44,700 bases of DNA. Origin: Pseudomarimonas salicorniae. Its GTDB lineage: Bacteria; Pseudomonadota; Gammaproteobacteria; Xanthomonadales; Xanthomonadaceae. The stretch spans positions 1 through 44,700 of the forward strand of contig NZ_JALNMH010000020.1 in the NCBI RefSeq assembly GCF_023156535.1. The letters are read 5' to 3'. Under the pieces are notes generated by a model. The model worked only from the letters and a program-made list of their open reading frames with translations, was not told the DNA's origin and searched no databases. How positions within the stretch are numbered: position 1 is the first letter of the stretch; the number at the start of each line of letters is the position of its first letter. Positions 18,810 to 27,093 of this stretch are shown piece by piece. The translations under genes were made by a program, and so were the position numbers.

Positions 18810-19204
18810 GGCGGCGCCTCGCGGTTCTCGGTGCCTTCCCCCGGGGTGACGAAAAGCATCCGCGTGGGCGTCTCGATGTGCGCGGTATGCCAGATGTCGG
18901 CGGGGATGATGACGTATTCCCCGGCATGGCCGAGCACGACCTCGCGATCGCCATCGGCGAGGCGCATTCGCATCCGCGCCCTCCCCTGCAGCAGCACCAC
19001 CAGCTCGTCCCCCGCGGGATGCCGCTCCCAGCACGGCCAGTCGCTATCGAAGGCGTGCTCGGCGATCAGGACATGGCCGGAGAAGCCATCGAAGCGCCGG
19101 TCAAGCTCGGCGTACAGTCCTTCGCTGACCGGGATCGGCGTCATGCGCAGCCCGGGGTCCAGCACGGCGAAGCAGTTGGCGAGGCTGGGCGGTGCGTCGG
19201 GCAT
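18806..19204 (-). CDS. Small single-domain cupin protein
   Basis: A 132-residue protein with one cupin barrel. Motif 1 is HPAGDELVVLLQGRARMRM, with His and Glu in place to bind a metal, although the second His of the classic motif is changed. Motif 2 is AGEYVIIPADIWHTAHIE, with its His. It may be a metal-dependent enzyme or a sensor of a small ligand; nothing more can be said. ATG 19204 begins a plausible sequence (MPDAPPSLANCFAVLD), and the upstream frame to 19744 crosses the Kbp-like gene on the other strand. Its stop overlaps the start of the acetyltransferase gene, so the pair forms a unit. It diverges from the Kbp-like gene. Confidence 0.82.
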   Translation of the reverse strand: MPDAPPSLANCFAVLDPGLRMTPIPVSEGLYAELDRRFDGFSGHVLIAEHAFDSDWPCWERHPAGDELVVLLQGRARMRMRLADGDREVVLGHAGEYVIIPADIWHTAHIETPTRMLFVTPGEGTENREAPP

Positions 19205-19318
19205 GGCTGGGACATTCCGATCCGATCGTCGACGCCTGCATGCTGCAGCACCCGGGGCGCGGCGACAAGCCATGCCCGGGCGGTACTCCGCCATTCGTTC
19301 GCGCGAAGCACGCCAGGC

Positions 19319-19347
19319 TTGACCCCCCGGTGCGTCTGGGGTGCACT
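19319..19347 (+). promoter_or_regulatory. Possible sigma-70 promoter of the Kbp-like gene
   Basis: TTGACC (19319-19324) is followed after 17 bases by TGCACT (19342-19347), 30 bases before the ATG at 19377. The -35 box is good and the -10 box weak. A strong ribosome site, AAGGAGGA, lies just before the start codon. Confidence 0.35.
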
Positions 19348-19376
19348 GCGGGTCCAATCGCGAAGGAGGAGCAAGC

Positions 19377-19907
19377 ATGGGACTGTTCGACTTCGTCAAG
19401 AATGCCGGCGCCAAGATCTTCGGGAAAGAAGAGGCCAAGCTGGATCCGGGCCGGGGGTTCAGCGCGCATCTGCGTGACAACGGCATCGATCCTTCCAGCT
19501 TTCGCTTCAAGGTTTCGGGCGACGGCCAGGTGTTGGTCAGCGGCTGGGTGCCGAACCAGGAGACGCGTGAGAAGGCCGTGCTCGTCATCGGCAATATCGA
19601 GGGCATTTCCCAGGTCGACGACCGCCTGCGCGTCGGCGCGCCGCCCGCCACGTCCGCTGATGCCGCGCCACCGCCTGTCGAGGAAGCCGGCGGCGAGGTC
19701 GAGGAGGAGGAGCTGGCCGAGGAGGCGCCGTGGTCCTCGCGCACCTACACGGTGAAGAAGGGAGACACGCTGTCGGCGATCGCCAAGGAGATGTATGGCA
19801 ACGCAGGCAAGTACCCGGTGATCTTCGAGGCCAACAAGCCGATGCTCAAGGACCCGGACAGGATCTACCCGGGCCAGGTACTGCGCATTCCCGAGCTGCC
19901 GGGCTGA
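19377..19907 (+). CDS. kbp: BON-LysM protein, Kbp (YgaU)-like
   Basis: A 176-residue protein resembling E. coli Kbp, a cytoplasmic potassium-binding protein. The N-terminus MGLFDFVKNAGAKIFG matches the family. A BON domain (about 25-105, ending QVDDRLRVG) is followed by a LysM domain (about 126-174: YTVKKGDTLSAIAKEMYGNA, then IFEANKPMLKDPDRIYPGQV). The linker is longer than in E. coli and very acidic (VEEAGGEVEEEELAEEA). No signal peptide is present, consistent with the cytosolic Kbp rather than a wall-bound LysM protein. The ribosome site AAGGAGGA before ATG 19377 is the strongest in the window, suggesting high expression. Confidence 0.9.
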   Translation: MGLFDFVKNAGAKIFGKEEAKLDPGRGFSAHLRDNGIDPSSFRFKVSGDGQVLVSGWVPNQETREKAVLVIGNIEGISQVDDRLRVGAPPATSADAAPPPVEEAGGEVEEEELAEEAPWSSRTYTVKKGDTLSAIAKEMYGNAGKYPVIFEANKPMLKDPDRIYPGQVLRIPELPG

Positions 19908-20764
19908 CTTCGCACCCCGTTTGAACCAACCGACCCGCCATCGCGGCGGGTCGCCCCCAGGGCCTGCCGGCGATGTTCGATCGGCGGATCGAAGGGCGGA
20001 TTGGGGCGCATATTTGCCGTTCGCCCTGGCCGGCGAATGGGGCCTTCTTTCTGGATCCAGAGCCGGATCAAGATCAACATCAAGGGCGTTTCGAACCGTC
20101 CTTCGGCCGGCCCGAGTCACTTCTCTTTGCGTGCCCAAAGAGAAGTAACCAAGAGAAAGGGCACCCCGGTCAGGCGCCTTCCGGGCTTCCTGCCCTCCAG
20201 GTACGCGTGCGGGCTCCGAGGGTTCGCCGACAGCGCATCCTGCGCTGGGCGAACGCGAGCACGTCCCTATGCTCGCCCCTGCGGACCTTGTTCTCCGCCC
20301 GCCGCCAGACAGGGGCCCCATTGATCGGCCATCCTGGCCGCACAGCCCGTGGGCTGGTCGGGCAAGCCTTTTCAGGCGGCGTGTCGCGGAACGCGGCCCT
20401 CGAATCTCAAAGACCTCAACGCGCGTGGGTCCCGTGTGCAGCGCCGAGTAGCGCAGGAACCCGGCGGGGAAAGGCGTGGATGTTTGAGCGCATGGATGCG
20501 CGAGTTCACGCCGGCCGCCGGATTCCGAGCAACGCAGGGGACCGGCATTGCGCAGCAATGACGGCGCGGAAGTCGGGTCGGCTTCTCTTTGGTTACTTTC
20601 TCTTGCCGATCAAGAGAAAGTGACTCGGGCCGACCGCAGGTCGGTCTGAAAGCTCTTGATCCTGTTCTTGATCTGGCTTCGCCCGAAAGGCCCATTTCGC
20701 CGGCCAGGGCGAACGGCAAATATGCGCCCGTATGCGCCGGCGGGTGGGGCAACCTGGCGGGGCG
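19908..20764. other. 857-bp convergent intergenic region, mostly one repeat element
   Basis: The gap between the converging Kbp-like and response-regulator genes is almost filled by the inverted-repeat element at 20004-20729, listed separately. The remaining 96 bases on the left include a short palindrome ('cgacccgccatcgcggcggg' near 19930-19950), a possible terminator for the Kbp-like gene. No coding sequence with family character was found; frames here lack conserved protein features. Confidence 0.7.
20004..20729. mobile_element. 726-bp MITE-like element with long terminal inverted repeats
   Basis: The left end (20004-20159) and right end (20582-20729) are imperfect inverted copies. Both contain, from outside inward, 'gggcgcatatttgccgttcg', a 'ccctggccggcgaa' block, a 'gatcaaga' stretch, 'cggcccgagtcact', and then 'agtaacca'. 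Each end also has its own hairpin: 20120-20129 with 20136-20145 on the left (10-bp stem), and 20596-20605 with 20611-20620 on the right. The 420-bp middle is GC-rich with no recognised gene. I recall similar 'gtcactt...agaagtaacca' segments from Xanthomonadaceae genomes but cannot confirm this here. Mobility is inferred from the structure only; no target duplication was identified. Confidence 0.65.
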
Positions 20765-21484
20765 CTACAGCGCCAGACGCTCCCGAAAGGCCCGCGCCTG
20801 GCGTCGGGAGACCTCGACCTCGGCGCCGCAGCGAAGGGTCAGGGTGTAGCCCTCGCCGACCGCAGGGTCGACGCGCACGACGTGCCGCAGGTTGACCAGG
20901 GCACCGCGCGAGGCACGAAAGAACAGGGCTGGATCAAGCCTTGACTCGAGACTGGCCAGGGAGCGGGTCAGCAGCGCGTGCTGGCCGCGGAAGTGCACCG
21001 TCGCGTAGTTGCCATCCATCTCCACATGGCTGATCTCGCCGGCGGCGACAAACCAGCAGCGCTCGCCATCGCGCAGGAACACCGGATCATCGGCACCGAG
21101 TACGCTGCGCTGGGCCTCCGCCTCGCCGCGGGCGTCGAGCGCCCGCTGCAGGGCCTGCTTGAGGCGCTCTGGCTCCACCGGCTTGAGCAGGTAGTCCAGC
21201 GCATTGCGCTCGAAGGCGCGCACGGCGTGGGCATCGTAGGCGGTGCAGAAGACCACGGCCGGCGGCGAGAGCAGCCGCTCGAGTACGTCGAATCCGCTGC
21301 CCTGGGGCAGCTGGATGTCGAGCAGCAGCAGATCGGGCGCCAGCGCCTCGCAGGCCGACACCGCGCTGTCGACGTCGTCGGCCTCGCCGACCACCTCGAC
21401 CTCCGGATGCGCGGCGAGCAGGGTACGCAGCTCGCTGCGCGCCAGCCGGCTGTCGTCGACCAGCAGCACGCGCAACCGGCTCAT
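20765..21484 (-). CDS. LytTR-family response regulator
   Basis: A 239-residue transcription regulator of the AlgR/LytR (BtsR/YpdB-like) type. The receiver domain has D10 and D11 (LLVDDSR), phospho-acceptor D56 (LLLLDIQLPQGSG), the Thr of FCTAYDA and K101 (YLLKPVEP). The LytTR DNA-binding domain fills about 137-237 (VEMDGNYATVHF, FFRASRGALVNLRHV). The start is ATG 21484, whose ATGA overlaps the stop of the sensor kinase, so the two are translationally coupled and form a cognate pair. It is the last gene of the hydrolase-kinase-regulator set. Targets are unknown; LytTR proteins bind paired short direct repeats, which I did not find in the upstream region. Confidence 0.95.
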   Translation of the reverse strand: MSRLRVLLVDDSRLARSELRTLLAAHPEVEVVGEADDVDSAVSACEALAPDLLLLDIQLPQGSGFDVLERLLSPPAVVFCTAYDAHAVRAFERNALDYLLKPVEPERLKQALQRALDARGEAEAQRSVLGADDPVFLRDGERCWFVAAGEISHVEMDGNYATVHFRGQHALLTRSLASLESRLDPALFFRASRGALVNLRHVVRVDPAVGEGYTLTLRCGAEVEVSRRQARAFRERLAL

Positions 21485-22560
21485 GCGGGCCACTCCAGCG
21501 TTGCCCGAACGGTGTCGCTGTCCAGCTGGGAAAGATCGAATCGGGCCGGCGGCCCGCGCTCTTCGAGTCGCTGGCGCAGCCAGGACAGGCCCACGCCGCT
21601 GCCCGGGCTGGGCGACCGGCCAAGACGTCCGGGGTTCTCCACTACCAGTTTCACTCCCTGGGCCAGCGGCTCGGCGACCACGCGCAGCAGCCCGCCGCCG
21701 GGCGTCACCGCGATGCCGTGCTTGACGGCGTTCTCGACCAGCCCCTGCAGCAGCATCGGAGGCAGCTCGACAGCGGCGCAGCGGGCATCAAGGCGGAGGT
21801 CCGTGCGCAGGCGCTGCTCGAAGTGGACGGCCTCCACCGCCAGGTAGTCCTCGATCACCGCCCACTCCTCGTCCAGCCTGACGCGATCGCGCTGACTGTG
21901 CTGCAGGGCATGGCGCAGGGTGTTCGACAGCCGGGTGACCATATCCCGGGCGCGCGGCGGATCCTCGTTGATCAGCGCACGCACGTTGTTCAGCGCATTG
22001 AACACGAAGTGCGGATTGAGCCGCGCGCGCAGCGCCTCAAGCTCCAGCCCGCGGCGCGCGGACTCGGCGCGCAGCCGGGCCAGCTCGTTCTCCCGCGCCT
22101 GGCGCCGTGCCACGACCCCTACCCAGACCGCCAGCCAGGCGCCCAGCAGGACCGCGGTGTTGAACCAGTAGCCGAGCAGCGAACCGAAGCGGTAGTCCGC
22201 CTGCCCGCCGGGCATCTGCAGCCAGCCGAACTGAAGCCCGCCGACGAGGGCAAGTGCGATCAGCGCCTGCAGCATCGAGGCGGCCAAGGCGACGCCTGCG
22301 GCCAGCCTCCAGCCCAGAGCGGTGCCGCCGAGCCGCAGCCAGCCGCGCCGCAGGGTGAGGCTGCGCAGGGCCTCGCTGGCCGCCCACAGGCCAAGCGCCA
22401 GCATCAGCGCGATCAGCACCAGGCCGGAATGCAGGCCGACGTAGCGCTGGAATTGCCACAGGTTGAGCGCGGCGAAGCCGCCCCAGAGAGCGGCCTGGAA
22501 AAGCTGGCGAGGCCAATGGCCTCGCCAGCCCGCACCCGACGCGGAGCCCGCCGCAGTCAC
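21481..22560 (-). CDS. LytS-type membrane histidine kinase
   Basis: A 359-residue sensor with four predicted membrane segments (about 20-37, 45-62, 85-108 and 127-150) and only short loops outside the membrane. The His_kinase domain has H184 in ARLNPHFVFNALN, and the ATPase domain has LVENAVKHGI (N-box) and GVGLSWLRQRL (G-box). With so little periplasmic sequence, the input is likely sensed in or at the membrane. The start is GTG 22560, overlapping the stop of the hydrolase gene (GTGA), and its own stop overlaps the regulator start (ATGA). It should phosphorylate the LytTR regulator encoded next. Confidence 0.94.
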   Translation of the reverse strand: MTAAGSASGAGWRGHWPRQLFQAALWGGFAALNLWQFQRYVGLHSGLVLIALMLALGLWAASEALRSLTLRRGWLRLGGTALGWRLAAGVALAASMLQALIALALVGGLQFGWLQMPGGQADYRFGSLLGYWFNTAVLLGAWLAVWVGVVARRQARENELARLRAESARRGLELEALRARLNPHFVFNALNNVRALINEDPPRARDMVTRLSNTLRHALQHSQRDRVRLDEEWAVIEDYLAVEAVHFEQRLRTDLRLDARCAAVELPPMLLQGLVENAVKHGIAVTPGGGLLRVVAEPLAQGVKLVVENPGRLGRSPSPGSGVGLSWLRQRLEERGPPARFDLSQLDSDTVRATLEWPA

Positions 22561-23441
22561 TCGGCGATGTGCTCGCGCACTTCGGCGAGCAGCCAGTCAT
22601 GATCGTCGAACATGATGAAGTGATAGGCCTTCGGAGCCATGGCGATCTCGACCCCCTCGAGCGACGCGTACTGGGCGGCGAAGATGCCACGCGTGCTCTC
22701 CTCCGTCGATCCCATCGGCTGGTAGGCGGCCCAGGCACCGAGCACCTTGGTGTCGGCCTCGACCTGCGAGAGCTGCGGCCGCAGGTCGGTGGTGAACAGC
22801 TCGTACATGGCCTGGGTGGTGGCGTGGCGATCGCTGTCCTGGCCCCACTGCTGGATGGTCGCCACCTTGCCGGTATCCCGCGTCATGCCCATCGCTGCCG
22901 CACCCTTGGCCTGCTGGAAGAACGCCTCGTCCGGCTGCGCCTGCATTCCGGCGCGCATGCCGTCGGCCATCGGCTTGACCGCTTCGACCGTGGCCGCCGG
23001 ATTGGTCGCCGCGGGAAAGAACGGCAAGGAGTCCACAACGACCAGTTTCCCCACCTTCTCCGGCGCCTCGATCGCCAGCATCAGGGCCAGCGCGCCGCCA
23101 AGGCTGTGTCCGATCACCACCGGCCGGTCGAGCCCGGCGTGGTCGATGTAGTCGAGCACCCGGGACCGCATCTCGGGCAGGAAGGGCCTGTCGGCCTGCC
23201 CCTCGATCGCCGGCAGTCCGGCAAAGCCCGGCAGCTGGATCAGATGGCACTGCACGCCGTCGGCGCGCAGTGCCTCGCAGGTCGGCGCCCAGGTCTCGGC
23301 CGCCGAGTTCAGGCCGGGAATGAACAGCACCGGCCGGCCCTCGCCACGGACCTCCACCTGCAGGCCGTCATGCAGCGCCGGCTTGGCCTGGGTGGACGCG
23401 GACAGGGTGAACAGGGCGGCGAACAGCAGGGATGTGCGCAT
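22557..23441 (-). CDS. Exported alpha/beta hydrolase
   Basis: A 294-residue alpha/beta-hydrolase. The signal peptide MRTSLLFAALFTLSASTQA suggests export to the periplasm. The nucleophile elbow is GHSLGG with S113; the oxyanion region is FIPGLNS; the His is probably that of KAYHFIMFDD near the C-terminus, with the acid not certain. Ser as nucleophile, and the signal peptide, separate it from OleB, which uses Asp. The substrate, possibly a lipid, ester or lactone, is unknown. ATG 23441 follows GAGGAG. Its stop overlaps the start of the sensor kinase gene, so hydrolase and kinase are cotranslated; the enzyme may create, destroy or report the kinase signal. Confidence 0.9.
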   Translation of the reverse strand: MRTSLLFAALFTLSASTQAKPALHDGLQVEVRGEGRPVLFIPGLNSAAETWAPTCEALRADGVQCHLIQLPGFAGLPAIEGQADRPFLPEMRSRVLDYIDHAGLDRPVVIGHSLGGALALMLAIEAPEKVGKLVVVDSLPFFPAATNPAATVEAVKPMADGMRAGMQAQPDEAFFQQAKGAAAMGMTRDTGKVATIQQWGQDSDRHATTQAMYELFTTDLRPQLSQVEADTKVLGAWAAYQPMGSTEESTRGIFAAQYASLEGVEIAMAPKAYHFIMFDDHDWLLAEVREHIAE

Positions 23442-23654
23442 GGGAATCTCCTCGTCGGTGCCCGCCTCGATGGAGGGGGCGTGGCGCCATCCTCCCGCCC
23501 GCCCGGCCGCGCGTCGCGGCCGCGTCCACCAGCGGCCGAATATCCGGGCAAACGGCGCACGCCGCAGTCGAGCGGCACCCCGCGGATCGGCTCGGAAGTC
23601 GGGAAGGGGACAGGTCCGCGGCGGCGGTACGCAGGGGCGAACGGCACAAGCGGG

Positions 23655-23899
23655 CACAAGGTTCGCATTGCCCAGGATCCTTCGAACCGGAACGCTTTCT
23701 GCGGGAGTGCCCTTGGGCGCGACCGCGGAGTTCCGCTCTGGCCACGGTGTGTGGTCACTCCGTAGCGCTGCGGTCGAAGCCAAGGGCGCTCCCACCGCCG
23801 GGCTTGGTGGGCGTCAGCGTAGCCTCGCCTTCCTTGGGCGCACCGAGACGGGCGGCCGGACGGTACGCCCGGTGCGGCCAGCCGCACCCTATGCGTGTC
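23655..23899 (+). repeat. Left arm of the inverted repeat bracketing the ole operon
   Basis: Read in reverse complement, this stretch matches 27094-27352 in unit order. From the ole side outward it has 'catagggtgcggctggccgc', then 'cggtgc(g)cccaagg', 'gacgccca', 'aagccc', a REP pair with 'gggagcgcccttgggcgcga', and an outer block 'aatgcgaacct'. The arm ends 12 bases beyond the oleD stop. It is imperfect, with small insertions. Confidence 0.75.
23700..23795. repeat. GTGG-type paired REP element, copy 1
   Basis: Two inverted units, 'gcgggagtgcccttgggcgc' at the left and 'aagccaagggcgctcccacc' at the right, enclose a centre containing 'ctctggccacggtgtgtggt'. It is the reverse complement of the elements at 27201-27298 and 30027-30123, sharing their centre as well as their ends. 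Confidence 0.85.
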
Positions 23900-23911
23900 T
23901 TTTACGCGCCC

Positions 23912-24919
23912 TCAACGGCCGGCAGCGCGCAGGGATTCTCCGAGCTTCTTCAGGCCCTCGATAAAGCTGACCCTGGGCTGGTAGCCGAAGTCGCTGCGCG
24001 CCGGGCCCATGTCGTACCAGTGCGGGGTGGCGAGCTGCTCGGCGAGGAAGCGGGTCATCGGCGGCTCACCGGACAAGGGCAGCCAGCTCCAGGCCCGCTC
24101 GCAGGCCGCTCCGAGCCAGTAGGCGGCGCGATACGGCATCAGCTTGTCGACCATCGGCGCGCCGGCGGCGCGCAGCAGGCTGTTGATGACGTCGGCGACG
24201 GGCTTGGGCTCACCGTTGGAAATGAAATAGGCCTTGCCGGCGCATTTCGCCCGCGGCCTGTCATGCAGGGCATCGAAGGCGGCCAGGTGGGCGGACACCG
24301 CGTTGTCGATGTAGGTCGTGTCGATGCGGTTGCTGCCGTCACCGACCAGACGCAGGCGTCCGGCACGGGCGCGCTCGGCCAGCCGCGGCAGCAGGTGGTT
24401 GTCTCCCGGCCCCCAGATCAGGCGCGGGCGCAGCGAGACGGTGGCGAGGTCCGGCCCGTTGGCCTCCAGCACTGCCGCCTCGGCGACTGCCTTGGTGGCG
24501 GGGTAGACCGCCTTGAAGCGGGTCGCCACCGGCGCCTGCTCGGCCGACAGGCCCTCGACCGGTACCGCGCCGCGATGGGCCACGCTGGGCGTCGAGGTGT
24601 GCACCAGGGTACGCACGCCGTTCATGCCGCAGGCGGCTATCACGTTGCGCGTGCCGCGCACATTGGCCTCGAAGTAGTCGCGGAAATCGCCCCAGGCGCC
24701 GGCCTTGGCGGCGACGTGGAATACCGCATCGACGCCGCGCAGGGCCTCGCTGAGCCCGCCGAAGTCACCGATATCGACCTGGGTCTGGGAGACGCCCATC
24801 GCGGCCAGGGGCCGGTAGGTGTTGCGCGACAGGCTGCGTACCTTGATCCCTCGCTCGACCAGGGCCCGGCACAGGGCCTGTCCGAGGAATCCTCCGCCGC
24901 CGGTGACTGCTACCTGCAT
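23912..24919 (-). CDS. oleD: OleD-like NAD(P)H-dependent 2-alkyl-3-oxoacyl reductase
   Basis: A 335-residue short-chain dehydrogenase/epimerase-type enzyme. The Rossmann motif [11 protein letters not shown] begins at residue 6, and the catalytic pair is Y139 and K143 in YPATK. In long-chain olefin biosynthesis OleD reduces the beta-keto acid made by OleA to the beta-hydroxy acid used by OleC. The identity rests on this sequence type together with the adjacent OleC-like gene. The DUF3293 gene overlaps its start by 10 bases. The start is ATG 24919. A general 3-beta-hydroxysteroid dehydrogenase-like role is the alternative, but less likely in this context. Confidence 0.88.
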   Translation of the reverse strand: MQVAVTGGGGFLGQALCRALVERGIKVRSLSRNTYRPLAAMGVSQTQVDIGDFGGLSEALRGVDAVFHVAAKAGAWGDFRDYFEANVRGTRNVIAACGMNGVRTLVHTSTPSVAHRGAVPVEGLSAEQAPVATRFKAVYPATKAVAEAAVLEANGPDLATVSLRPRLIWGPGDNHLLPRLAERARAGRLRLVGDGSNRIDTTYIDNAVSAHLAAFDALHDRPRAKCAGKAYFISNGEPKPVADVINSLLRAAGAPMVDKLMPYRAAYWLGAACERAWSWLPLSGEPPMTRFLAEQLATPHWYDMGPARSDFGYQPRVSFIEGLKKLGESLRAAGR

Positions 24920-25344
24920 GTTTGTTCCTGACTGTCCGGGTCGCGGGTCCAGCGCAGACGCGCGAGCCCCGCCGCATCGTACTCAACCCAGGCCAGCTGG
25001 TCGAAGGCCTGCATCAATGCGCGGCAGGCCTCGCCGCCCAGCCCGGGCACGAACAGGCTGGGCTCGCGCCAGTCCCCGGCCGTCCCCTCCGCCGGCAAAC
25101 CGATCAGACCGCGCCCGGCCAGTTCGGCGCGCAGCGTTCGCTCGCGTTCCCGGTTCCCGACATCGTCCAGCGCCCGCCCCTGCGGATTGCGGGCGCTGAC
25201 CAGGCTGGCGATGGGGCAGGCATGCTCGGCCAGCCAGCGCGCCAGGCGCGGCGATGGCCGGTCGATGCGCGTCTCGATCCAATCGTCGTCGAGCAGGATC
25301 CGGTAGCAGGTAGCGCGGAAGGCCGCCTCCAGCGGATGGCTCAT
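24910..25344 (-). CDS. DUF3293-type small protein between oleC and oleD
   Basis: A 144-residue soluble protein. The motif [22 protein letters not shown] and the later [30 protein letters not shown] region recall DUF3293, a family without known activity. There is no signal peptide or membrane segment. Its ATG at 25344 overlaps the oleC stop (ATGA) and its end overlaps oleD, so it is made in step with both enzymes. I recall a gene of this kind at the same place in some Xanthomonas and Stenotrophomonas ole clusters. A role in the olefin pathway is inferred from position alone. Confidence 0.8.
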   Translation of the reverse strand: MSHPLEAAFRATCYRILLDDDWIETRIDRPSPRLARWLAEHACPIASLVSARNPQGRALDDVGNRERERTLRAELAGRGLIGLPAEGTAGDWREPSLFVPGLGGEACRALMQAFDQLAWVEYDAAGLARLRWTRDPDSQEQTCR

Positions 25345-27011
25345 GCGCCGGTCTGCGCGGCGGCCCAGCGCGCCAGCTGCTCGCGGCCGATCTTGGCGTT
25401 GTGGCGGATGTCGACCGGGAAGCGCGGATGGAACATGAAGCGGTCGATACGCCGGGTGTGGGCATGATGGCTGCCCAGTTCACGCAGCTCGGCCTCGATG
25501 CGCCGCCGGTCGGCGGCGTCGGCCTTGGCCTGCAGTTCCACCACCAGGACCGGCCGCTGCCGCGGGTACTCGCCAATGCCTACCAGGGCGCTGCGGCGTA
25601 CAGCTGCGTGCTGGTTGAATACCGGCTCGACCTGCTCGGTGAACAGCGGACCATCGGCGCACTCCACCCGCTGCGACTTGCGACCGCAGAACCAGAGTCG
25701 GCCATGGTCGTCGAACCAGCCGAGGTCGCCCATGCGATGGACGATGCGCTCGCTGCCGTCGGGGAGGCGCTCGAGGATCTTCGCCCTGGCGGTGGCCTCC
25801 GGGCGGGCGTGGTAGCTGTCGGTCGCACTTGGCCCGGCGACGGTGATCTCGCCGACCGTGCCCGGAGCCACGGGCAAGGTCGCCGACCAGTCCTCGATCA
25901 CGGCATCGGTGATGGCAATCAGGCGCACTGTATTGCCCGCCACCGGTCGGCCGATGCAGGTGCCGGCGCCGGCCTCGGTGGCGATCCGCGTCTCGCGCAG
26001 CTCGCGGCCCTCGATCACTGCCACGGGCAGGCATTCGGTGGCGCCGTACGGGGTCCAGATCTCGCCGTCCTCGGGCAGCAGCCGCTGCATGCGCGCGACC
26101 ACGTCGGGCGGCACCGGGGCGCCGGCCGAGGTGACCCGCTTGAGCGAGTCGAGTCGGATCCCACGCTCCACGCCATAGCGACTGAGCACATCGACCAGGG
26201 CCGGCGAGCCGAACATCTGGGTCACCAAGAAGGTCTGGATCGCTTGCACCAGCTTGGCTGGATCCGCCCTGGCCGGGCGCGTCGGGTCCATGTCCGGGAT
26301 GATCGAGGTCAGCCCGAGCGCCGGATCGAACAGCGCAAAGGGGGGGAAGGTCGGCAGGTCGACCCCGCCAGCCTCGATGCCGAAGGCCTCGCGCAGCATG
26401 GCGACCTGGGCGACGAAGTGACGGTGCCGGTAGCACACGCCCTTGGGCACGCCGGTGGAACCGGAGGTGAAAAGGATCGCCGCAAGATCATCGGGCGCGG
26501 TGACGCAGAGCACATCGCTGCGGTCCCGTCCGCGGGCTTCGATGTCGACCAGCTTCGTTCCGCCCCAGGGCGCGAAACGCCCTGCCGTGACCGTACGCTT
26601 GACGCTCGCGCGTGCCCAGCCCAGCAGCAGCCGGGCGACATGCGCCAGCGGGATGCCGATGAAGCCGGAGGGCGCGGCCTCGTCAAGGCACTGCTTCAGC
26701 GCCCGCTTGCTGATACCCGGATCGATCAGCACGGGCACGATGCCGGCCTTGAACAGGGCGAACATCAGCAGGAACAGCTCGGGCGATGGCCGCACCATCA
26801 GCGCGCAGCGCTCGCCGCGTGCGAATCCCGAGGCCAACAGCCCGCGCGCGATGGCATCGCTGCGCGCATCGAGGTCGCGGTAGCTGAGTACGGTGTCCCA
26901 GGCGACGCCGCCCGAGGGCGAGCGACCGCTGGGACAGCGGATGGCGATGGCGTCAGGCTGCTCCCGGGCCGCCTCGCTCAGCGAGGCCGCGATATTGCAA
27001 TGCTCGGTCAT
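25341..27011 (-). CDS. oleC: OleC, olefin beta-lactone synthetase
   Basis: A 556-residue member of the adenylate-forming ligase superfamily. The AMP-binding loop FTSGSTGVPKG lies at 181-191, followed by YRHRHFV, DLPTFPPFALFDPALGLTSI and YGATECLPVA. The hinge and C-terminal Lys region is present (GDLGWFDDHGRLWFCGRKSQ and RHNAKIGREQL). OleC activates a beta-hydroxy fatty acid with ATP and closes it to a beta-lactone. The sequence matches Stenotrophomonas-type OleC closely, by memory of the family. I start at ATG 27011 (MTEHCNIAA); the frame to 27098 adds a non-conserved leader. It heads a three-gene operon with DUF3293 and oleD. Confidence 0.92.
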   Translation of the reverse strand: MTEHCNIAASLSEAAREQPDAIAIRCPSGRSPSGGVAWDTVLSYRDLDARSDAIARGLLASGFARGERCALMVRPSPELFLLMFALFKAGIVPVLIDPGISKRALKQCLDEAAPSGFIGIPLAHVARLLLGWARASVKRTVTAGRFAPWGGTKLVDIEARGRDRSDVLCVTAPDDLAAILFTSGSTGVPKGVCYRHRHFVAQVAMLREAFGIEAGGVDLPTFPPFALFDPALGLTSIIPDMDPTRPARADPAKLVQAIQTFLVTQMFGSPALVDVLSRYGVERGIRLDSLKRVTSAGAPVPPDVVARMQRLLPEDGEIWTPYGATECLPVAVIEGRELRETRIATEAGAGTCIGRPVAGNTVRLIAITDAVIEDWSATLPVAPGTVGEITVAGPSATDSYHARPEATARAKILERLPDGSERIVHRMGDLGWFDDHGRLWFCGRKSQRVECADGPLFTEQVEPVFNQHAAVRRSALVGIGEYPRQRPVLVVELQAKADAADRRRIEAELRELGSHHAHTRRIDRFMFHPRFPVDIRHNAKIGREQLARWAAAQTGA

Positions 27012-27093
27012 GGTTGGCTTCGCTGCGAATCGCGCAAGCATGCCGGCTGGCGCGGAATCGGCCAAGCCCGGCGGCCGATTCGGGCGCGACGCG

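Larger units (their letters stand above)
23442..23911. other. Intergenic region holding the left inverted-repeat arm
   Basis: This 470-bp gap separates oleD from the hydrolase gene on the same strand. The first ~210 bases after the hydrolase start hold its presumed promoter and nothing else I recognise. The rest is the left arm of the long inverted repeat that brackets the ole operon. Confidence 0.6.

Noticed and set aside
19973-20623. 216-residue frame inside the MITE-like element
   Set aside because: It reads through one inverted end and its hairpin, has no family similarity I recognise, and no ribosome site. The element is better explained as non-coding.
22557-23441. The alpha/beta hydrolase near oleD as OleB
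   Set aside because: OleB is cytosolic and uses an Asp nucleophile like haloalkane dehalogenases. This protein has a signal peptide and a Ser elbow (GHSLGG), and is cotranslated with a sensor kinase.
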